64,000 bases of DNA from Tachypleus tridentatus (taxonomy: Eukaryota > Arthropoda > Merostomata > Xiphosura > Limulidae), in the NCBI RefSeq assembly GCF_004210375.1, contig NC_134831.1, positions 2,480,001 through 2,544,000 of the forward strand, written 5' to 3'. The translations under genes were made by a program, and so were the position numbers. Positions 36,458 through 47,630 of this stretch are shown here, one piece after another. The notes under the pieces are model-generated. The model did not search any database. It was not told the origin of the DNA and saw only the letters and a list, made by a program, of their open reading frames with translations. Position 1 is the first letter of the stretch. Every line of letters begins with the position of its first letter.

Positions 36458-36565
36458 TTTATTTATAGCTAAGCATAAAGATACAAAAACAGCTATCTGT
36501 GCTTTGTTCATCACAATTCAGCGTTGTAGGTCTGCAGACATACCGCTATGCCACTAGAGGGCTAG
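36458..36565 (-). repeat. Family B SINE
   Basis: TTTATTTATAGCTAAGCATA, CAGCTATCTGTGCTTTGTTC and AGCGTTGTAGGTCTGCAGAC, then CGCTATGCCACTAGAGG. The B-box complement is deleted. Confidence 0.8.
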
Positions 36566-36748
36566 CAATTGGCGGGTATCAAGCTCGAATCCCATCTCTA
36601 AACGTGCTCACCCTTTCAAACACAGGATCGTTATTATTTTACGATCAATCCTACTATCCATTCATAAAGAATAGTTCAGGATTTAGCGGTGGGTGTTGTT
36701 GACTAGCTGCTTTTCATCTAGTCTATTAATTTAAAATTGAAGACGAAC
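36566..36748 (+). repeat. Family A SINE, 5' truncated, diverged
   Basis: GGGTATCAAGCTCGAATCCC marks the B-box. ACGTGCTCACCCTTTCAAAC, CGATCAATCCTACTATCCAT and GCGGTGGGTGTTGTTGACTA follow the body order, then TAATTTAAAATTGAAGACG. Head to head with the preceding family B copy. Confidence 0.75.
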
Positions 36749-37004
36749 AAACAATAACAATCAGTACAATTCCAAACAACTTCTGCAAAGATAATTGAAT
36801 TTATAGAAAAACTTTATCAAAAAGTCCCATCAACTTAACATAAAACAAACAATATACATAATATGCAAGCTCGATAGAGTAATCACCTTTTTGTAAGCAT
36901 TTTCTATACATTTTGTTGGTATAAACTGTTTATCCAACGAAGAAAATGCGTATTGTAGTCCATGTTTATTCGTATTATTTTATTTTGATATATCAAGTTT
37001 TCCT

Positions 37005-37268
37005 GTCTGGTTTGCATTTCGCGCAAGGCTACACGAAGTCTATCTGCCCTAGCCATCTCTAATTAACAGCGAAAGACTAGAGGGAAGGTAGCTAGTCAGC
37101 ACCACCCGCCACTAGCTCTTGGGCTACTCTTTTATTAACGAATAGGGGAATCGACTGTCACATTATAATGCCCCCACGGGTGAAATGGCGAGCATGTTTA
37201 GTTGACGAAGGTTCGAGCCTGCGATCCTCAGATTGTAAAACAAGCGCTCTAACCACCTGACCTTGTCT
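37005..37268 (-). repeat. Family A SINE, near full length
   Basis: GTTTGCATTTCGCGCAAGGC, TACACGAAGTCTATCTGCCC, CTAGCTCTTGGGCTACTCTT and TATAATGCCCCCACGGGTGA, then GAAGGTTCGAGCCTGCGATC and AACCACCTGACC. The anticodon-loop complement is changed to TTGTAAAA. Confidence 0.88.
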
Positions 37269-38697
37269 CCATGTTAAAGTAACATAACCTCATATAATGG
37301 AAACCTTTTTGTTTGGTTTTTCATTCTGTGAGATTCTTTATAGAATTAATCAAAATAAATGTTGAACAAGAATGTTTATTTAGCCTTTCAGAAGCTCTTA
37401 CTCTTTCTAATTTCAATGATTAATGCGAGAAAGATGTGCGTTTGTCTGTCCTGAAGGTTGTGTTGCATATTATCTTGTTTTCGCTTTCATTCAGCCATTA
37501 TTAATTTATATATATTAAAAGCCGTTCAAATAAACTAATGAACAGGGCACAATACAAGCATAAAATTATTTTCCTCGATACGAATTTGTAATGAATACAT
37601 TTTGTTAACAGTTGAACGGTTTATTTAACCTGCTGTTACGCATTTACGTCAGAAACATAAAACATTAATGTCATTCATATATATATATATATATGTATAT
37701 ACACTTAGGATCAGCCAAATATAATACTTAAGATAGCTTTCCTAATCTAAACATTCTGTTTTTGTTTTGTTTTACATTTCGATTTCATCTTACTAACTAG
37801 AAGAAACAACTTACTTTTCATGAATACCAGGGTCACGCAGACTAGAAACCACCGCCATTGTCTTCTGCACATGCGATATATCATTTCTAACTTGGGTCTT
37901 GATCTATATTTTACAAAAACTCCTGGCCAACCGACCTTAATTTCGTGCAGGAATGAGCAAAATAGTTCAATATAAGCTGACAGTCCAATGAAATGACTGA
38001 CAGTTCAGGACAATTATTCTTGCAACCCTACATGCCCGAGGTTATTATACAAAATAACCAAAGTACAAACTGTCGTGGCTTACCCGCACGTGAGCTTCTG
38101 ACAATCTGTGTGTGATCTCTTCTGCTTCGTAAGCAAAAGTATGTGCATGGAATCAGAAAATAGGGGGCGCTTGTTTCCATGTTGAAGCTGGGAAAGACGC
38201 AGGTGAACAAATTCTATAGCATCCAGTAACGTTATTTCTTCATATTGAAGATCAAATATACTGCTCTGCAAACTATTAAGAAAGACGCTTAGAAACATTG
38301 TTTAGGAAATAAATGATTAAATAAAATATTCAACGAAACTTGTTTATTGCATTGGTAGAATGTGAAATGATAAGACTAAACAAACATATAAAGTTCTTGA
38401 AACCGAGTTTTATATAAATGAAATAATATGGTAAAGCAGTTTTTCCTGTAAGGTGTGCTGAGACATCGAAGGGAAGCGCAAAGGATATTTTATAGAGGGG
38501 ATCATGCGATTATGATAAAATTAATAATGCAAGATTAAACGTTTTAATATATCTTTATTAATGAAAATAATAAGTAATCAGTACAATGCATGCAGCATTT
38601 TAATTTGTATCCGTGTATTACATCTCGTTACTTAAGTGACTCATTTAAAAAAGAGAGAGAGTCACGAGCAAGAAACCGTATTTATTAAAGTGGAGTC
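37269..38697. other. Unclassified DNA with (AT)n
   Basis: Contains an (AT)n microsatellite at about 37677-37694. Two overlapping minus-strand frames (38028-38298) have no recognised domain. Confidence 0.4.
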
Positions 38698-38960
38698 TTT
38701 GTTTGAATTCCGCGCAAAGCTACACGAGGACTATCTGTGGTAGCTGTCTCTAATTTAGCAGTGTAAGACTAGATGGAAGGCAGCTAGTCATCACCACTCA
38801 CCGCCGACTCTTATGCTATTCTTTTATTAACGAATAGTGGGATTGACTGAAACATTATAACGCCCCTACGGCTAAAAGGGTGAGCATCTTTGATGTGACA
38901 AAGATTCGAACCCCAGACACACAGATTATAACTCAAGCGTCCTAACCATATGGCTCATTT
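38698..38960 (-). repeat. Family A SINE, near full length
   Basis: TGTTTGAATTCCGCGCAAAG, CTACACGAGGACTATCTGTG, AGTGTAAGACTAGATGGAAG and TGGGATTGACTGAAACATTA, then AAAGATTCGAACCCCAG and CCTAACCATATGGCTCAT. Moderately diverged. Confidence 0.9.
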
Positions 38961-39399
38961 GTAAAGCTTAGTAAATTCCTAAGAATATTTAGCAGCAATA
39001 CTCCTTTGGAGAGGGGTATTATTCCGACAAGTATTAAAGTTTTAAACCCTGATCAGTGTTTTCTAATCTGGCTTTTATCCAAAGAAGAATAGTTTGAGGA
39101 GTTATGAAGAATGTACGAAGGCATCTTACATTATATGACGTTTTTAAACTGTATTCTCATTCTGTGATTTAGAATTGACCTAAAGCAAGTGAACAAACGG
39201 AAGAGAGGAGAAACAATTATGGAATCTACTTATTTGAATTTCCATTTATATCTGAATACTTCTTGCCTACTTATAAATACTTTTTCATACCAAACTAGGC
39301 TGAACTAGTGAAATGTACAAGCCATAACTTCTACATGTATGTAGATCAAGAGAGTTATGAAGTTTTCTTAACAGAGAAATATGGACTAATGTGGTTTAA
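38961..39399. other. Unclassified DNA
   Basis: No gene or repeat recognised. Confidence 0.35.
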
Positions 39400-39487
39400 C
39401 TATCTGGTAAGTTTAAGGGTATATAACACCAAAATTGGTGTTGCGTTGATTACATCCCAGAAAGCCCATTGTGTAGTTTATGTAGAC
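39400..39487 (+). repeat. Decayed family B SINE
   Basis: CTATCTGGTAAGTTTAAGGG and AACACCAAAATTGGTGTTGC, then CAGAAAGCCCATTGTGTAGT match the family B order, with a degraded B-box and tail. Confidence 0.5.
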
Positions 39488-39859
39488 TGACAGCCGACAC
39501 GAGAACATCTTCCAGTTGATAATATTCACACAGAACACTGAACTATTGATAAGAACAGTTACTGCGTCAACTATTTACCAACATAATTCTGTTTGAATAT
39601 TTCTGAAAAAAAATGTAATAGCGATTTTGTACCTACTGTAAGGTAGTGCCAACAGAAAATCAACTGGTGTTATAGTTAATATTTTATACTAAATTAATTA
39701 GTAATTTTTTTTTTCATAACTAGACACTTGATCTAGTTTATACAAAAAAACAACAACTTGTTTTCAATTAACCGGACTTCATTTAGTACCTGAATCAACT
39801 AATCAGTTAGATGGTTTTTCAAGAGACATAACCAGGCTTTGTTGACTTTTCTTCTAGGT

Positions 39860-41085
39860 TTATTGAGTGTGTTATCAGGTGGGTGGATCTAGAAAGACTC
39901 TTTTGTCTTTCTTTACCTCATGTGTGGTTCGTATTATATTTTTATTTCAATATTATTACAATTTATCATGTGGTTTCTGTCTCTGACATGTTGGGCTGTT
40001 CCATGTAGATTGGTAATACAGTTCTGTGTGTATATTATGCTTTTGAATTCTAGCTCTCTTTGCTATTATTGGTGGCCACAGTCACAGGAAATGCTCTAAA
40101 TGGTGGTTTTTCTTGTCCATTTGTTCCTTAAGTTGTTTGCTGTAGACTGATTGTGATGGTATAGTTTATTTGTTTTGAATTTCGCGCAAAGCTACTCTAG
40201 GGCTATCTGCGCTAGCCGTCCTTAACTTAACATTGTAAGACTAGAGGAAAGATAGCTAGTCATCACTACTCACCACCAACTCTTGGGCAACTCTTTTACC
40301 ACCGAATAGTAGGATTGATCGTCACATTATAACGCCCCCACGGCTGAAAGAGTGAGCATGTTTGGTGTGACGATTGTACTGTATTTTGACTTTAAGTTTT
40401 TACGCACCCTTTACATGGTCAGATAGACTTCTAACATAGAGAGATGTGACTGTATGTCTCTGTTTACTTCCTTATGACTCTTAGTGTTTATCCGTTGTAT
40501 TAAGTTTTACAAATATCCGTTATTAGATAGAGTTATAGTCATGCGGATTTTCTTCCATCTTATTCGGTATTACAAACGTTGTTTATTTTGGAAACTATAT
40601 ATGTATATATATGTATGTGCAGTTTATGACGCCTGTCTTAACAGTGTTAGAGCAGTTTGATTTATAGTCGAGATATTTATCTGTATTCGAAAGCTGCCTG
40701 TCATGTCCTGTAATATGTCATGAATTATGTGTCTTGTGACCATTGCGTGAGGAATGGGAGTTTGTATAATTCTCTTTTTCCACTGTGATTTGTAAGGCAG
40801 GACGCTGTTTGTTCAGGTGATTTATATATTCTTGAATTTTGTCTGTGGAATGCCATATTACGGATGTATCACCAACATATCTGAGCCAAATCTTTAGGCT
40901 TAGAAGGGCTGTTCTGAGGGAGGGACTTCTTCATGTAGATGTTGTTATCACCATTACTAGTGACAGTAGCGAGTCCGATGCTTGTTGCTATTGGTAGTAT
41001 ACTGAGCGGCATTAAAAATGCAACAAGTAATAAAATAAGTTGTTTCATACACGTTGAGCAATAACGGTGCAAACATGCCTTGGTT
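39860..41085 (-). pseudogene. Decayed Penelope-like retroelement (reverse transcriptase relic)
   Basis: Read on the minus strand, 40850-40900 encodes KIWLRYVGDTSVIWH. This matches the palm motif of Penelope-like reverse transcriptases, usually Y-V-D-D-T, with G in place of the first catalytic D. About 60 codons on, at 40622-40684, another frame gives TDKYLDYKSN and KTGVIN, which follow the catalytic motif in this family. Upstream (about 40930-41085) frame-shifted sequence corresponds loosely to the segment before it. The part from 39860 to 40166 reads partly as RELEFKSIIYTQN and may belong to the linker or endonuclease region; I could not confirm GIY-YIG motifs. Frames change repeatedly and stops are frequent, so it cannot make a working enzyme. 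A family A SINE interrupts it at 40167-40372. A LINE-type reverse transcriptase is the alternative, but the TDKYL and KTGVI context favours Penelope. Confidence 0.7.
40167..40372 (-). repeat. Family A SINE, head missing, inside the Penelope relic
   Basis: TTTATTTGTTTTGAATTTCG, CGCAAAGCTACTCTAGGGCT and TGTAAGACTAGAGGAAAGAT, then CACGGCTGAAAGAGTGAGCA and TTTGGTGTGACGA. It stops where the tRNA head should begin. Flanks GATTGTGATGGTAT and GATTGTACTGTAT could be a decayed target duplication. Confidence 0.9.
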
Positions 41086-41384
41086 TTAATCATCAGTATT
41101 CTCTGAAAACAATTCAGTACTTCAGATTATTTTAATCAACGTGATCACGTGTCAGTATTTAAACCGGTCAAAACTTACCCACCTCTTTTTGTTGTACATA
41201 ATGTGAAAGTATGGAAAAATTTTGTATGCAGTACACACTGTTCCTTCAGCCTATAAAATGCTGTGTTTTAAAAATTTAATTTCACCACAAAGAAAGATGC
41301 CACGACTGACGCATATTTATACTGTTCACTTCCAGTGGGGTCAAGAAATTACATATACCATTTTCTAATGGAATTAGAATGGAA
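41086..41384. other. Unclassified spacer
   Basis: No gene or repeat recognised; may include further unrecognisable sequence of the Penelope relic. Confidence 0.35.
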
Positions 41385-41715
41385 TCCAGATGTAAGTATG
41401 AAGTTGATGAATTAACAGTGTTAAGATGAAATAAAGATTATGTATGGAGTTGACGAATTAACAGTGTTAAGATGAAATCAAGATTATGTATGGAGTTGAT
41501 GAATTAACAGTGTTAAGATGGAATCAAGATGTAAGTATGGAGTTGATGAATTAACTGTGTTAAGATGGAATCAAGATGTAAGTAGGGAGTTGATGAATTA
41601 ACTGTGTTAAGATGGAATCAAGATGTAAGTAGGGAGTTGATGAATTAACTGTGTTAAGATGGAATCAAGATGTAAGTATGGAGTTGATGAAATAAAAGTG
41701 ATGGAATCAAAGTAA
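41385..41715. repeat. Minisatellite, 47-bp unit, about 7 copies
   Basis: The unit is GGAATCAAGATGTAAGTATG, GAGTTGATGAATTAACTGTG and TTAAGAT. Unit starts at 41521 and 41568 are 47 bp apart. The unit is unrelated to the 47-bp unit near 1.5 kb. The central units are the most alike. Confidence 0.93.
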
Positions 41716-42475
41716 AAATAAATTAGTTCAGTAAAACAACTGCATGGTGAAATTGTGGGTCCATGCTGACTGCTTAATTTATGTATCATAACAAGAAGGT
41801 GGAATATTGAAAGCCTAGGCTGTTTAAGATATATTAGCTTCTAATTGAAGTTAGTAATTTATAATCATTAGTTCTATTGTGATTATGCCTTTTCTTCGTC
41901 TTTATTGAAGCTTCTGTATGGCGCCGCAATTGTGAAGGTCAAGCTGTAAATATTTCTATGTGGCAATCAAAACGCTGAAATTTCCCATGTGAGAGTGTTC
42001 ATGTGTTTGTATATGAGGTAAAAATGACTTAACGGTGTTAGTAGGTGGCGTGTATTCAGTCCTCACTGATCTGTAGTTAAACAATGAGAATGTGCTTGAA
42101 GACGAAAACTGATAGAACTTGTTCACATCTTCCTTAATGGGGAAAAGATTAAGGTCTTTATATGGAATAGAGACCTCAATATCATTAAGTTTAGGCCAGG
42201 ATGATTTTAACAATAGAAGTAAGCAGCGTATTTACTGGTACTGACAAAGAGTAGAATATATAATCATATACGGAGAGTTGAGATTTACAAGTTTATTGTA
42301 TTCTGTGTTGTATCTATTTTTAATTATTTTTATCTTCCTAATTTCGACCTATAGGTCGCCACTATTTACCACATTTTTCTTGTATTATTATTACCATATT
42401 GTTCAAGTCTTGTGTTTGCATCTCACACTACTTACTGTTCTTGTGTATTTGTTTCTTTTTAGAACATCCTGTAGT
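41716..42475. other. Unclassified DNA
   Basis: The 85-codon minus-strand (41956-42213) and 90-codon plus-strand (42278-42550) frames show no domain. Confidence 0.4.
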
Positions 42476-42850
42476 CCATTGGTTCTCAAACGCTTCAGGC
42501 TTTCGTACCACTTTTTGTTTAAGTTTTCAATTTTCAAAACCCAGGCCTAATTAAAAAAAGAAAACAACCTAGCAACAAGAATTCATATTTTTAACCCTTA
42601 CCCATTAATGTGAAGGATACGACTGTTTTTTTCTGGCACGACTGAAGGGTATGTGGTACAATTTTTGTCAATTTTATGAAAACAAAATACTTACGAGTCT
42701 ATTCAGTTAGAGAGTGTGTCCGTATGTGAGAAAAATGGTGTGCACACGTCTAGGGAAAGCTCATTTTGGACTTATTAGAAATTTAATGATGTTTTATATC
42801 AACGATTTCGTGTACCACTGACATCAACCCCACGTACTGCCAGTTGTTCG
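42476..42850. mobile_element. Possible non-autonomous hAT-type element
   Basis: The left end CATTGGTTCTCAAACGCTTC, followed by AGGCTTTCGTACCACTTTTT, resembles hAT termini of the CAGTGGTTCTCAAAC type. Near the right end, TTTCGTGTACCACTGACATC has the matching outward layout. The inverted repeats are imperfect, and I could not settle the exact ends or an 8-bp target duplication. No transposase sequence. Confidence 0.4.
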
Positions 42851-42919
42851 CGTACATCTGTTTACGAATTCCTAGTGTAATGCTTTGTCTTTTCATATTT
42901 TTCATTCATCACAAAGTAA

Positions 42920-43194
42920 AAAGGCCCGAAGTGGCCAGGAGGTTAAGGCGCTCGACTTGTAATCCGAGGATCGTCGGTTCGAATTCCCGTCACACCAAAC
43001 ATGATTGCTCTTTCAGTCGTGAGGGCGTTATTATGTGACGGTCAATTCCACTATTCGTTGATAAAAAAAGTAGCCCAATAGTCGGCAGTGCACGGTGATG
43101 ACTAGCTGGCTTCCCCTAGTCTCACACTGGTGAATTAGGGACGACTAGCTCAGATAGCCCTCGTGTAGGTTTGCGCGAAATTCGAAAACAAACT
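42920..43194 (+). repeat. Family A SINE, full length
   Basis: The head AAGGCCCGAAGTGGCCAGGA, GGTTAAGGCGCTCGACTTGT and CGGTTCGAATTCCCGTCACA is followed by the body (TCAATTCCACTATTCGTTGA, GGTGATGACTAGCTGGCTTC) and the tail AGATAGCCCTCGTGTAGGTT, GCGCGAAATTCGAAAACAAA. The anticodon loop reads CTTGTAA. Confidence 0.94.
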
Positions 43195-43474
43195 AAGCAT
43201 ACTATATCAAAGTAAATCCTAATGTTTATATCTTTCATATTTCTCTAAAAGGATTATTATGCGTTTTAATATTTACTGTAATTTATTTACACATTTTCAG
43301 CATTTATAATAAAAAAGCCTTAAAGTTAAAACTTATAACGAACTGTTTAATGGTATTATTTAGTACTTTATCTCCCTCACACATAAAAATAAGTTGTTTA
43401 CGAATACCTTTCAGGGTATAACAACTGTCTATACATTAATTTACACAAGATTTACATGTTTTTCACTATTAAAG

Positions 43475-43710
43475 CCTGGGAATGACATAATGGTAAACGC
43501 TTTGGGCTGCGTTACGAAAGATCCGAGGTTTGAGATCGCGATATGTTACTGATCATCCTCTGCTCTTTCAGCTTAGGTGTATTATAAAAGTAAATGACAA
43601 ATCAAGAGAAGCTATTTAGGTGGGAGGGAGTGTTACTGACTGGTTTATCACCCTGTAATGACCAGGCTTAATTTAGGGACGGCTATGTTAGAACCTTGGT
43701 GCTTCTGATC
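43475..43710 (+). repeat. Decayed family A-like SINE
   Basis: AATGACATAATGGTAAACGC and GATCCGAGGTTTGAGATCGC look like the A-box and B-box halves. CTCTGCTCTTTCAGCTTAGG, GGAGGGAGTGTTACTGACTG and TTAATTTAGGGACGGCTATG follow the body. The sequence between them differs, so this may be a separate subfamily. Confidence 0.55.
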
Positions 43711-44389
43711 TGATCAGTTGTAATAGATGAATATATCAAATCCCTTAGTTTCAAGGGCTAAAACGTTAATGAATGTAAAACTGCAGCAGATTTTGAAACA
43801 ACTGAAAGTACATGTGCTTATTTTTGTATATAGATAACACTTCTGGTGAAAATAAATTACATTTATTTAGCAGTTACTTATAATTACTTAAAGTGATACT
43901 TACCCTAGATATTTATTTAGTTATTTATTTATGGGCATACTGGGCCTGTACGCCTAGCATACTTCTAAACTGTATGCAGTTAGGAGAAATTTAGTACATG
44001 TAGTTTAGAACCACGAATAATGTTTTCCATACGTTTATTTGCTCACTTAGTTGTAGTGTTTATGAATTATTCATTCCAAATTTAGAATTTGGAAGCGTAT
44101 GTGACAGAGAGTGAACAGTTTTGTTATTCTGATTAGCTTAGCGAAATGGTAAAAATAATTAATTTTGTATTGTCAGTTTTGATGCAATAGGATTATTATA
44201 TGTAACCTTAATCTCTTGTCCTCCAGTATTTTGAAACGTACAAATCTGCCATCTTTGTTTATATGGATTTACTTCTCCGTTAACAGTACTGAAATGATGA
44301 TATAGATCGAAGTTCTTTTTTTTGTAAATTACTACAACGTTTTATTGTCGTCAAAATTAGTTGAGTTTGTCAGAGAGACAACCTGTGCT
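43711..44389. other. Unclassified DNA
   Basis: No gene or repeat recognised. Confidence 0.35.
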
Positions 44390-44762
44390 TCTGAGATACC
44401 TGTATACGATAGGTAACATTGAGAGATCCAGTGAAGACGGTCAGTTCATCATACCGCTGAGACACCTGATGTTACAATCAATCGTACTGCTGAGACACCT
44501 GATATAACAATCTATTGTACTGCTGAGACACCTGATGAAACTATCCATAGTACCGCTGAGACACCTGATAATGTTGCTAGCAACCAATCGTTCTCTTGAG
44601 ACGCCTGATATTGTTTCTAGCAACCAACTGTTCTGCTGAGACACCTGATGGTGTCGCTAGCAGCACTACTCTGTTTGAAGACTGCAACATCATCACCATT
44701 AGATGTCTCAGCAGACTTGTTGCTAGTTGCTCTATCAGGTGTCTCAGCAAAACGATTGGTTG
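44390..44762. repeat. Diverged direct repeats plus an inverted copy
   Basis: CTGAGACACCTGAT or a close variant recurs at least six times between 44390 and 44650, spaced about 42-50 bp. Several units carry TTGCTAGCAACCAATCGTTC-like sequence. At 44702-44757 the complement appears (ATGTCTCAGCAGACTTGTTG, TATCAGGTGTCTCAGCAAAA), so the array could fold back on itself. Confidence 0.85.
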
Positions 44763-45147
44763 ACTAAGAGCTTATTTCAACATACTCTAGAACACAGTGT
44801 AATTCGTGTAGTTTTAACTTTCAAAAATAAATATGTTGTAACTAGTTTATCTCGAACACAAATGTTCTTAAAAGTTACACTTGTTCTTATTACAATATCT
44901 GCAAGGTTTTATTGAATTCACACCTTATTTCATTGCGAATAAAGACACGATATCTAATTATTTGTTACACTATGTACTGTGTATACGTGGCCTTGGTTTC
45001 TGAATAGCTAAGGCCGCAGGGTTAGCTTGACACTACACACTAGTAATGCTACACCTAGGATTGGTATTTGTTGTGTGACACAGCTACATAACGAATAATG
45101 ATTGTATTAAGTCAATTAGCGACTGAACGAATTAAAATTATATTTTT
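44763..45147. other. Unclassified DNA
   Basis: No gene or repeat recognised. Confidence 0.35.
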
Positions 45148-45195
45148 TCTGTTTTGTTTGTAGTTAAGTGCAAAGCTACACAGGGTCATTTACTG
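45148..45195 (-). repeat. Family B SINE tail fragment
   Basis: TGTTTTGTTTGTAGTTAAGT and GCAAAGCTACACAGGG, then no further match. Only about 45 bp of the 3' end is present. Confidence 0.65.
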
Positions 45196-45239
45196 ATATG
45201 AAGAAAACCTAATAAGTGGGAAGTGACGATTAAATAATA

Positions 45240-45572
45240 TGAAATAAGTAGGAAAACAAAAAATACCTTCAAATAGCTTTTATAATAACACTAGATAAAA
45301 GTTCGACTAATGTTTTCGGAAAGATACAAACATGTTAAAGCTATTTCATAATAACATCAAAGGAATATGCAGATAATGTTGAATAGGTAGGAAAGCTATA
45401 AACATGTTTAAAGTATTTTATGATAACCGCTAACGTTGAAAAAGTAGGAAAGTTATAAACACGTTAAAAGCATTTCATAATAATAGCAAAGGAACATTCA
45501 GCTAATGTAGAGTAGAGAAGTAAGTTGTAAACATGTTAAAGGCATTTCATAGTAATACGCTACCTTAAACTT
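45240..45572. repeat. Degenerate tandem repeat, 60-70 bp spacing
   Basis: AGGAAAGCTATAAACATGTT-like blocks, followed by AAAGCATTTCATAATAA-like blocks, recur about four times with irregular spacing. Probably an old, decayed array. Confidence 0.75.
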
Positions 45573-45609
45573 TTAGAATGATAGAGATCATATAAAATGA
45601 CAGAATAAG

Positions 45610-45815
45610 GAGCTCTTACACCAAGTTACTTTATGTATAAACGTTCTTACACCAAGTCACTTTATCTATAAACGTTCTTACACCAAGTCACTTTATCTAT
45701 AAACGCTCTTACACCAAGTCACTTTATCTATAAACGTTCTTACACCAAGTCACTTTATCTATAAACGTCACTTTATCTATAAACGCTCTTACACCAAGTC
45801 ACTTTATCTATAAAC
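45610..45815. repeat. Minisatellite, 31-bp unit, about 6.5 copies
   Basis: The unit is GTTCTTACACCAAGTCACTT plus TATCTATAAAC. Starts at 45612, 45643, 45674, 45705 and 45736 are exactly 31 bp apart. An 18-bp partial unit is inserted before the last copy. Confidence 0.95.
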
Positions 45816-45917
45816 CCAAAACAAAAACTTTGTTTTTACGACACGATGTGTTGATTGCAGTTAAGGGGAAAAAGGACATGAGTGTAGACATTGTTCTCTC
45901 AAGTACCAAAGTAAGTC

Positions 45918-46034
45918 TCTTCCCCAGTGGCACAGCGGTACATCTGCGGACTTAAGCCCCTATAAACTGGGTTTCGATACCTGTGATGGGCAGAACAAAG
46001 ATAACCCATTGTTTTTAATTACAAACAAACAAAT
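45918..46034 (+). repeat. Family B SINE, near full length
   Basis: CCCCAGTGGCACAGCGGTAC, ATCTGCGGACTTAAGCCCCT and GGGTTTCGATACCTGTGATG carry well-preserved A- and B-box regions. The tail is AACCCATTGTTTTTAATTAC then (AAAC)n, with about 12 bp of the tail missing. Confidence 0.9.
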
Positions 46035-46847
46035 CCACATTGTTTTTATGGTACAATAGAAAATCACGAGCTTGTTTACTTTCCGGTGTATTTTTCTTCT
46101 TCTGTTTTATTAAAGTCGAGCAAAAAATCAATAATGACATTTTATTGTAATTTATTTTCATCTGTTTCACAGAAAATACGTTCATAACACAATAAAACAA
46201 ATTATTCAATACGGACGATGAGACTTATTTATTATCAAATTTTAAAATATACAAAATAACAAAGGTTCCCTTCCCCTATGACTAGGAAAGTTAATCTATC
46301 AATTTCAATTATTTCATGGACTGTAAAAGGATTAATCGTGTTACACTACTGGTTTCACTCGGAGCCAAACCTTTGAACTAGTTATGCCGCACTTTGTTAA
46401 ACATTTCAGTAATGCTAAGAGCCACCTAGCAATAACTTACAGTAAATCTACATTTTTATTCTTTAAATTACATTTCATCTTGAAATGTGAATGGTATTTT
46501 GATTAATTCCCAACAGGTTAGTGTAGAATATTTTGCTTGCGAAATAAAGTTTGGCATCAACTTTATTCATTCCTGTTCTATCGTCATTTCAAAAGTGAAT
46601 GTTGAGATTTGCCTGCGTGCACAGCTTTTCAAACGGCAAACAGGCGAACGCTCTGACAAACAGCACGGTTCGCAATGCATATATTTATATTATAAGGTTA
46701 CAATAACGAAATGAGAATAGGTATAGATAACATGTAAAAGGATATAAAAACAATAAAGTTTCATTAAAAGTCATTGTTGGATTTGCTTCCTATAATAAAA
46801 TTGAAATCATTGAACTTTAATGAATTTCTATTACAGCAATGTCACTT
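46035..46847. other. Unclassified DNA
   Basis: A 75-codon plus-strand frame (46487-46714) has no domain. No repeat recognised. Confidence 0.4.
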
Positions 46848-46932
46848 CGATTATCTGCTGTGTCTATCGTATGGAATTCAACCCCAGATTTTAACACTGT
46901 AAATCATACATTTAACGCTGCCCCACTAAAAG
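46848..46932 (-). repeat. Family C SINE, tail missing
   Basis: CGATTATCTGCTGTGTCTAT and ATTCAACCCCAGATTTTAAC, then ACTGTAAATCATACATTTAA and CGCTGCCCCACTA are the complement of a family C head. Confidence 0.65.
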
Positions 46933-47574
46933 GACCTGACAATAGAAACGACACGAATCCGGTAATAATATAAACACCTGTTATAATGTTTTCTTTTCGT
47001 TTCAGTTTCGTAATAACTAGAAGCTTGTATTAAGCAGACATATATTACGATAAACCAAATCATTGTGCTCACTTGAAACGTAATGTTGAATCATTATACA
47101 GAAACACCTAAAATATCCAAAAAAGTCTATTAATACTTTTCTGTATAACTTACGGTTGTCTCACGTAGGTGTGATATGTAGAAACCTATACCATCAATCA
47201 GAGGTATATATACAGTTTATATGAGCTTATATATTATAGATGCATAACTACAGATTATATTACATATTTAATTAACAGTGACGTCCGTATGAATATTAAG
47301 GCTTAAGATAATTCCTAGACTCAATGACTATTACACATACTCAATTAAAAAGTGACAACACGAGTTAATATAGTATTTTTTCATAAGATTACAATATAGG
47401 AATTTCAGTAAAATTTCTATGTGCAGAGTGAAAACACGTTCATTTAGATTTATTAATATTGCAAAAAATATCGTTAGTATAGAGATTTGATACAAGTCGT
47501 TTTGAATAATGTCAGAAGCATCCTTGAACTATAATATATTTTCGTCAGTCAATCACTTCAAAATTTGGGATGGC
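46933..47574. other. Unclassified A+T-rich DNA
   Basis: No gene or repeat recognised. Confidence 0.35.
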
Positions 47575-47630
47575 TAGTGGAGGCGTTACAATGTGATGGT
47601 CAATCCCACTATCCATTCGTAAAAGAGTAT
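47575..47630 (+). repeat. Family A SINE body fragment
   Basis: AGTGGAGGCGTTACAATGTG and ATGGTCAATCCCACTATCCA, then TTCGTAAAAGAGTA. This is the middle of the body only, immediately followed by a complete copy. Confidence 0.88.

Noticed and set aside
40869..41093. 74-codon minus-strand frame as an independent gene
   Set aside because: It overlaps the decayed Penelope reverse transcriptase and is partly out of frame with the recognisable motif that follows.
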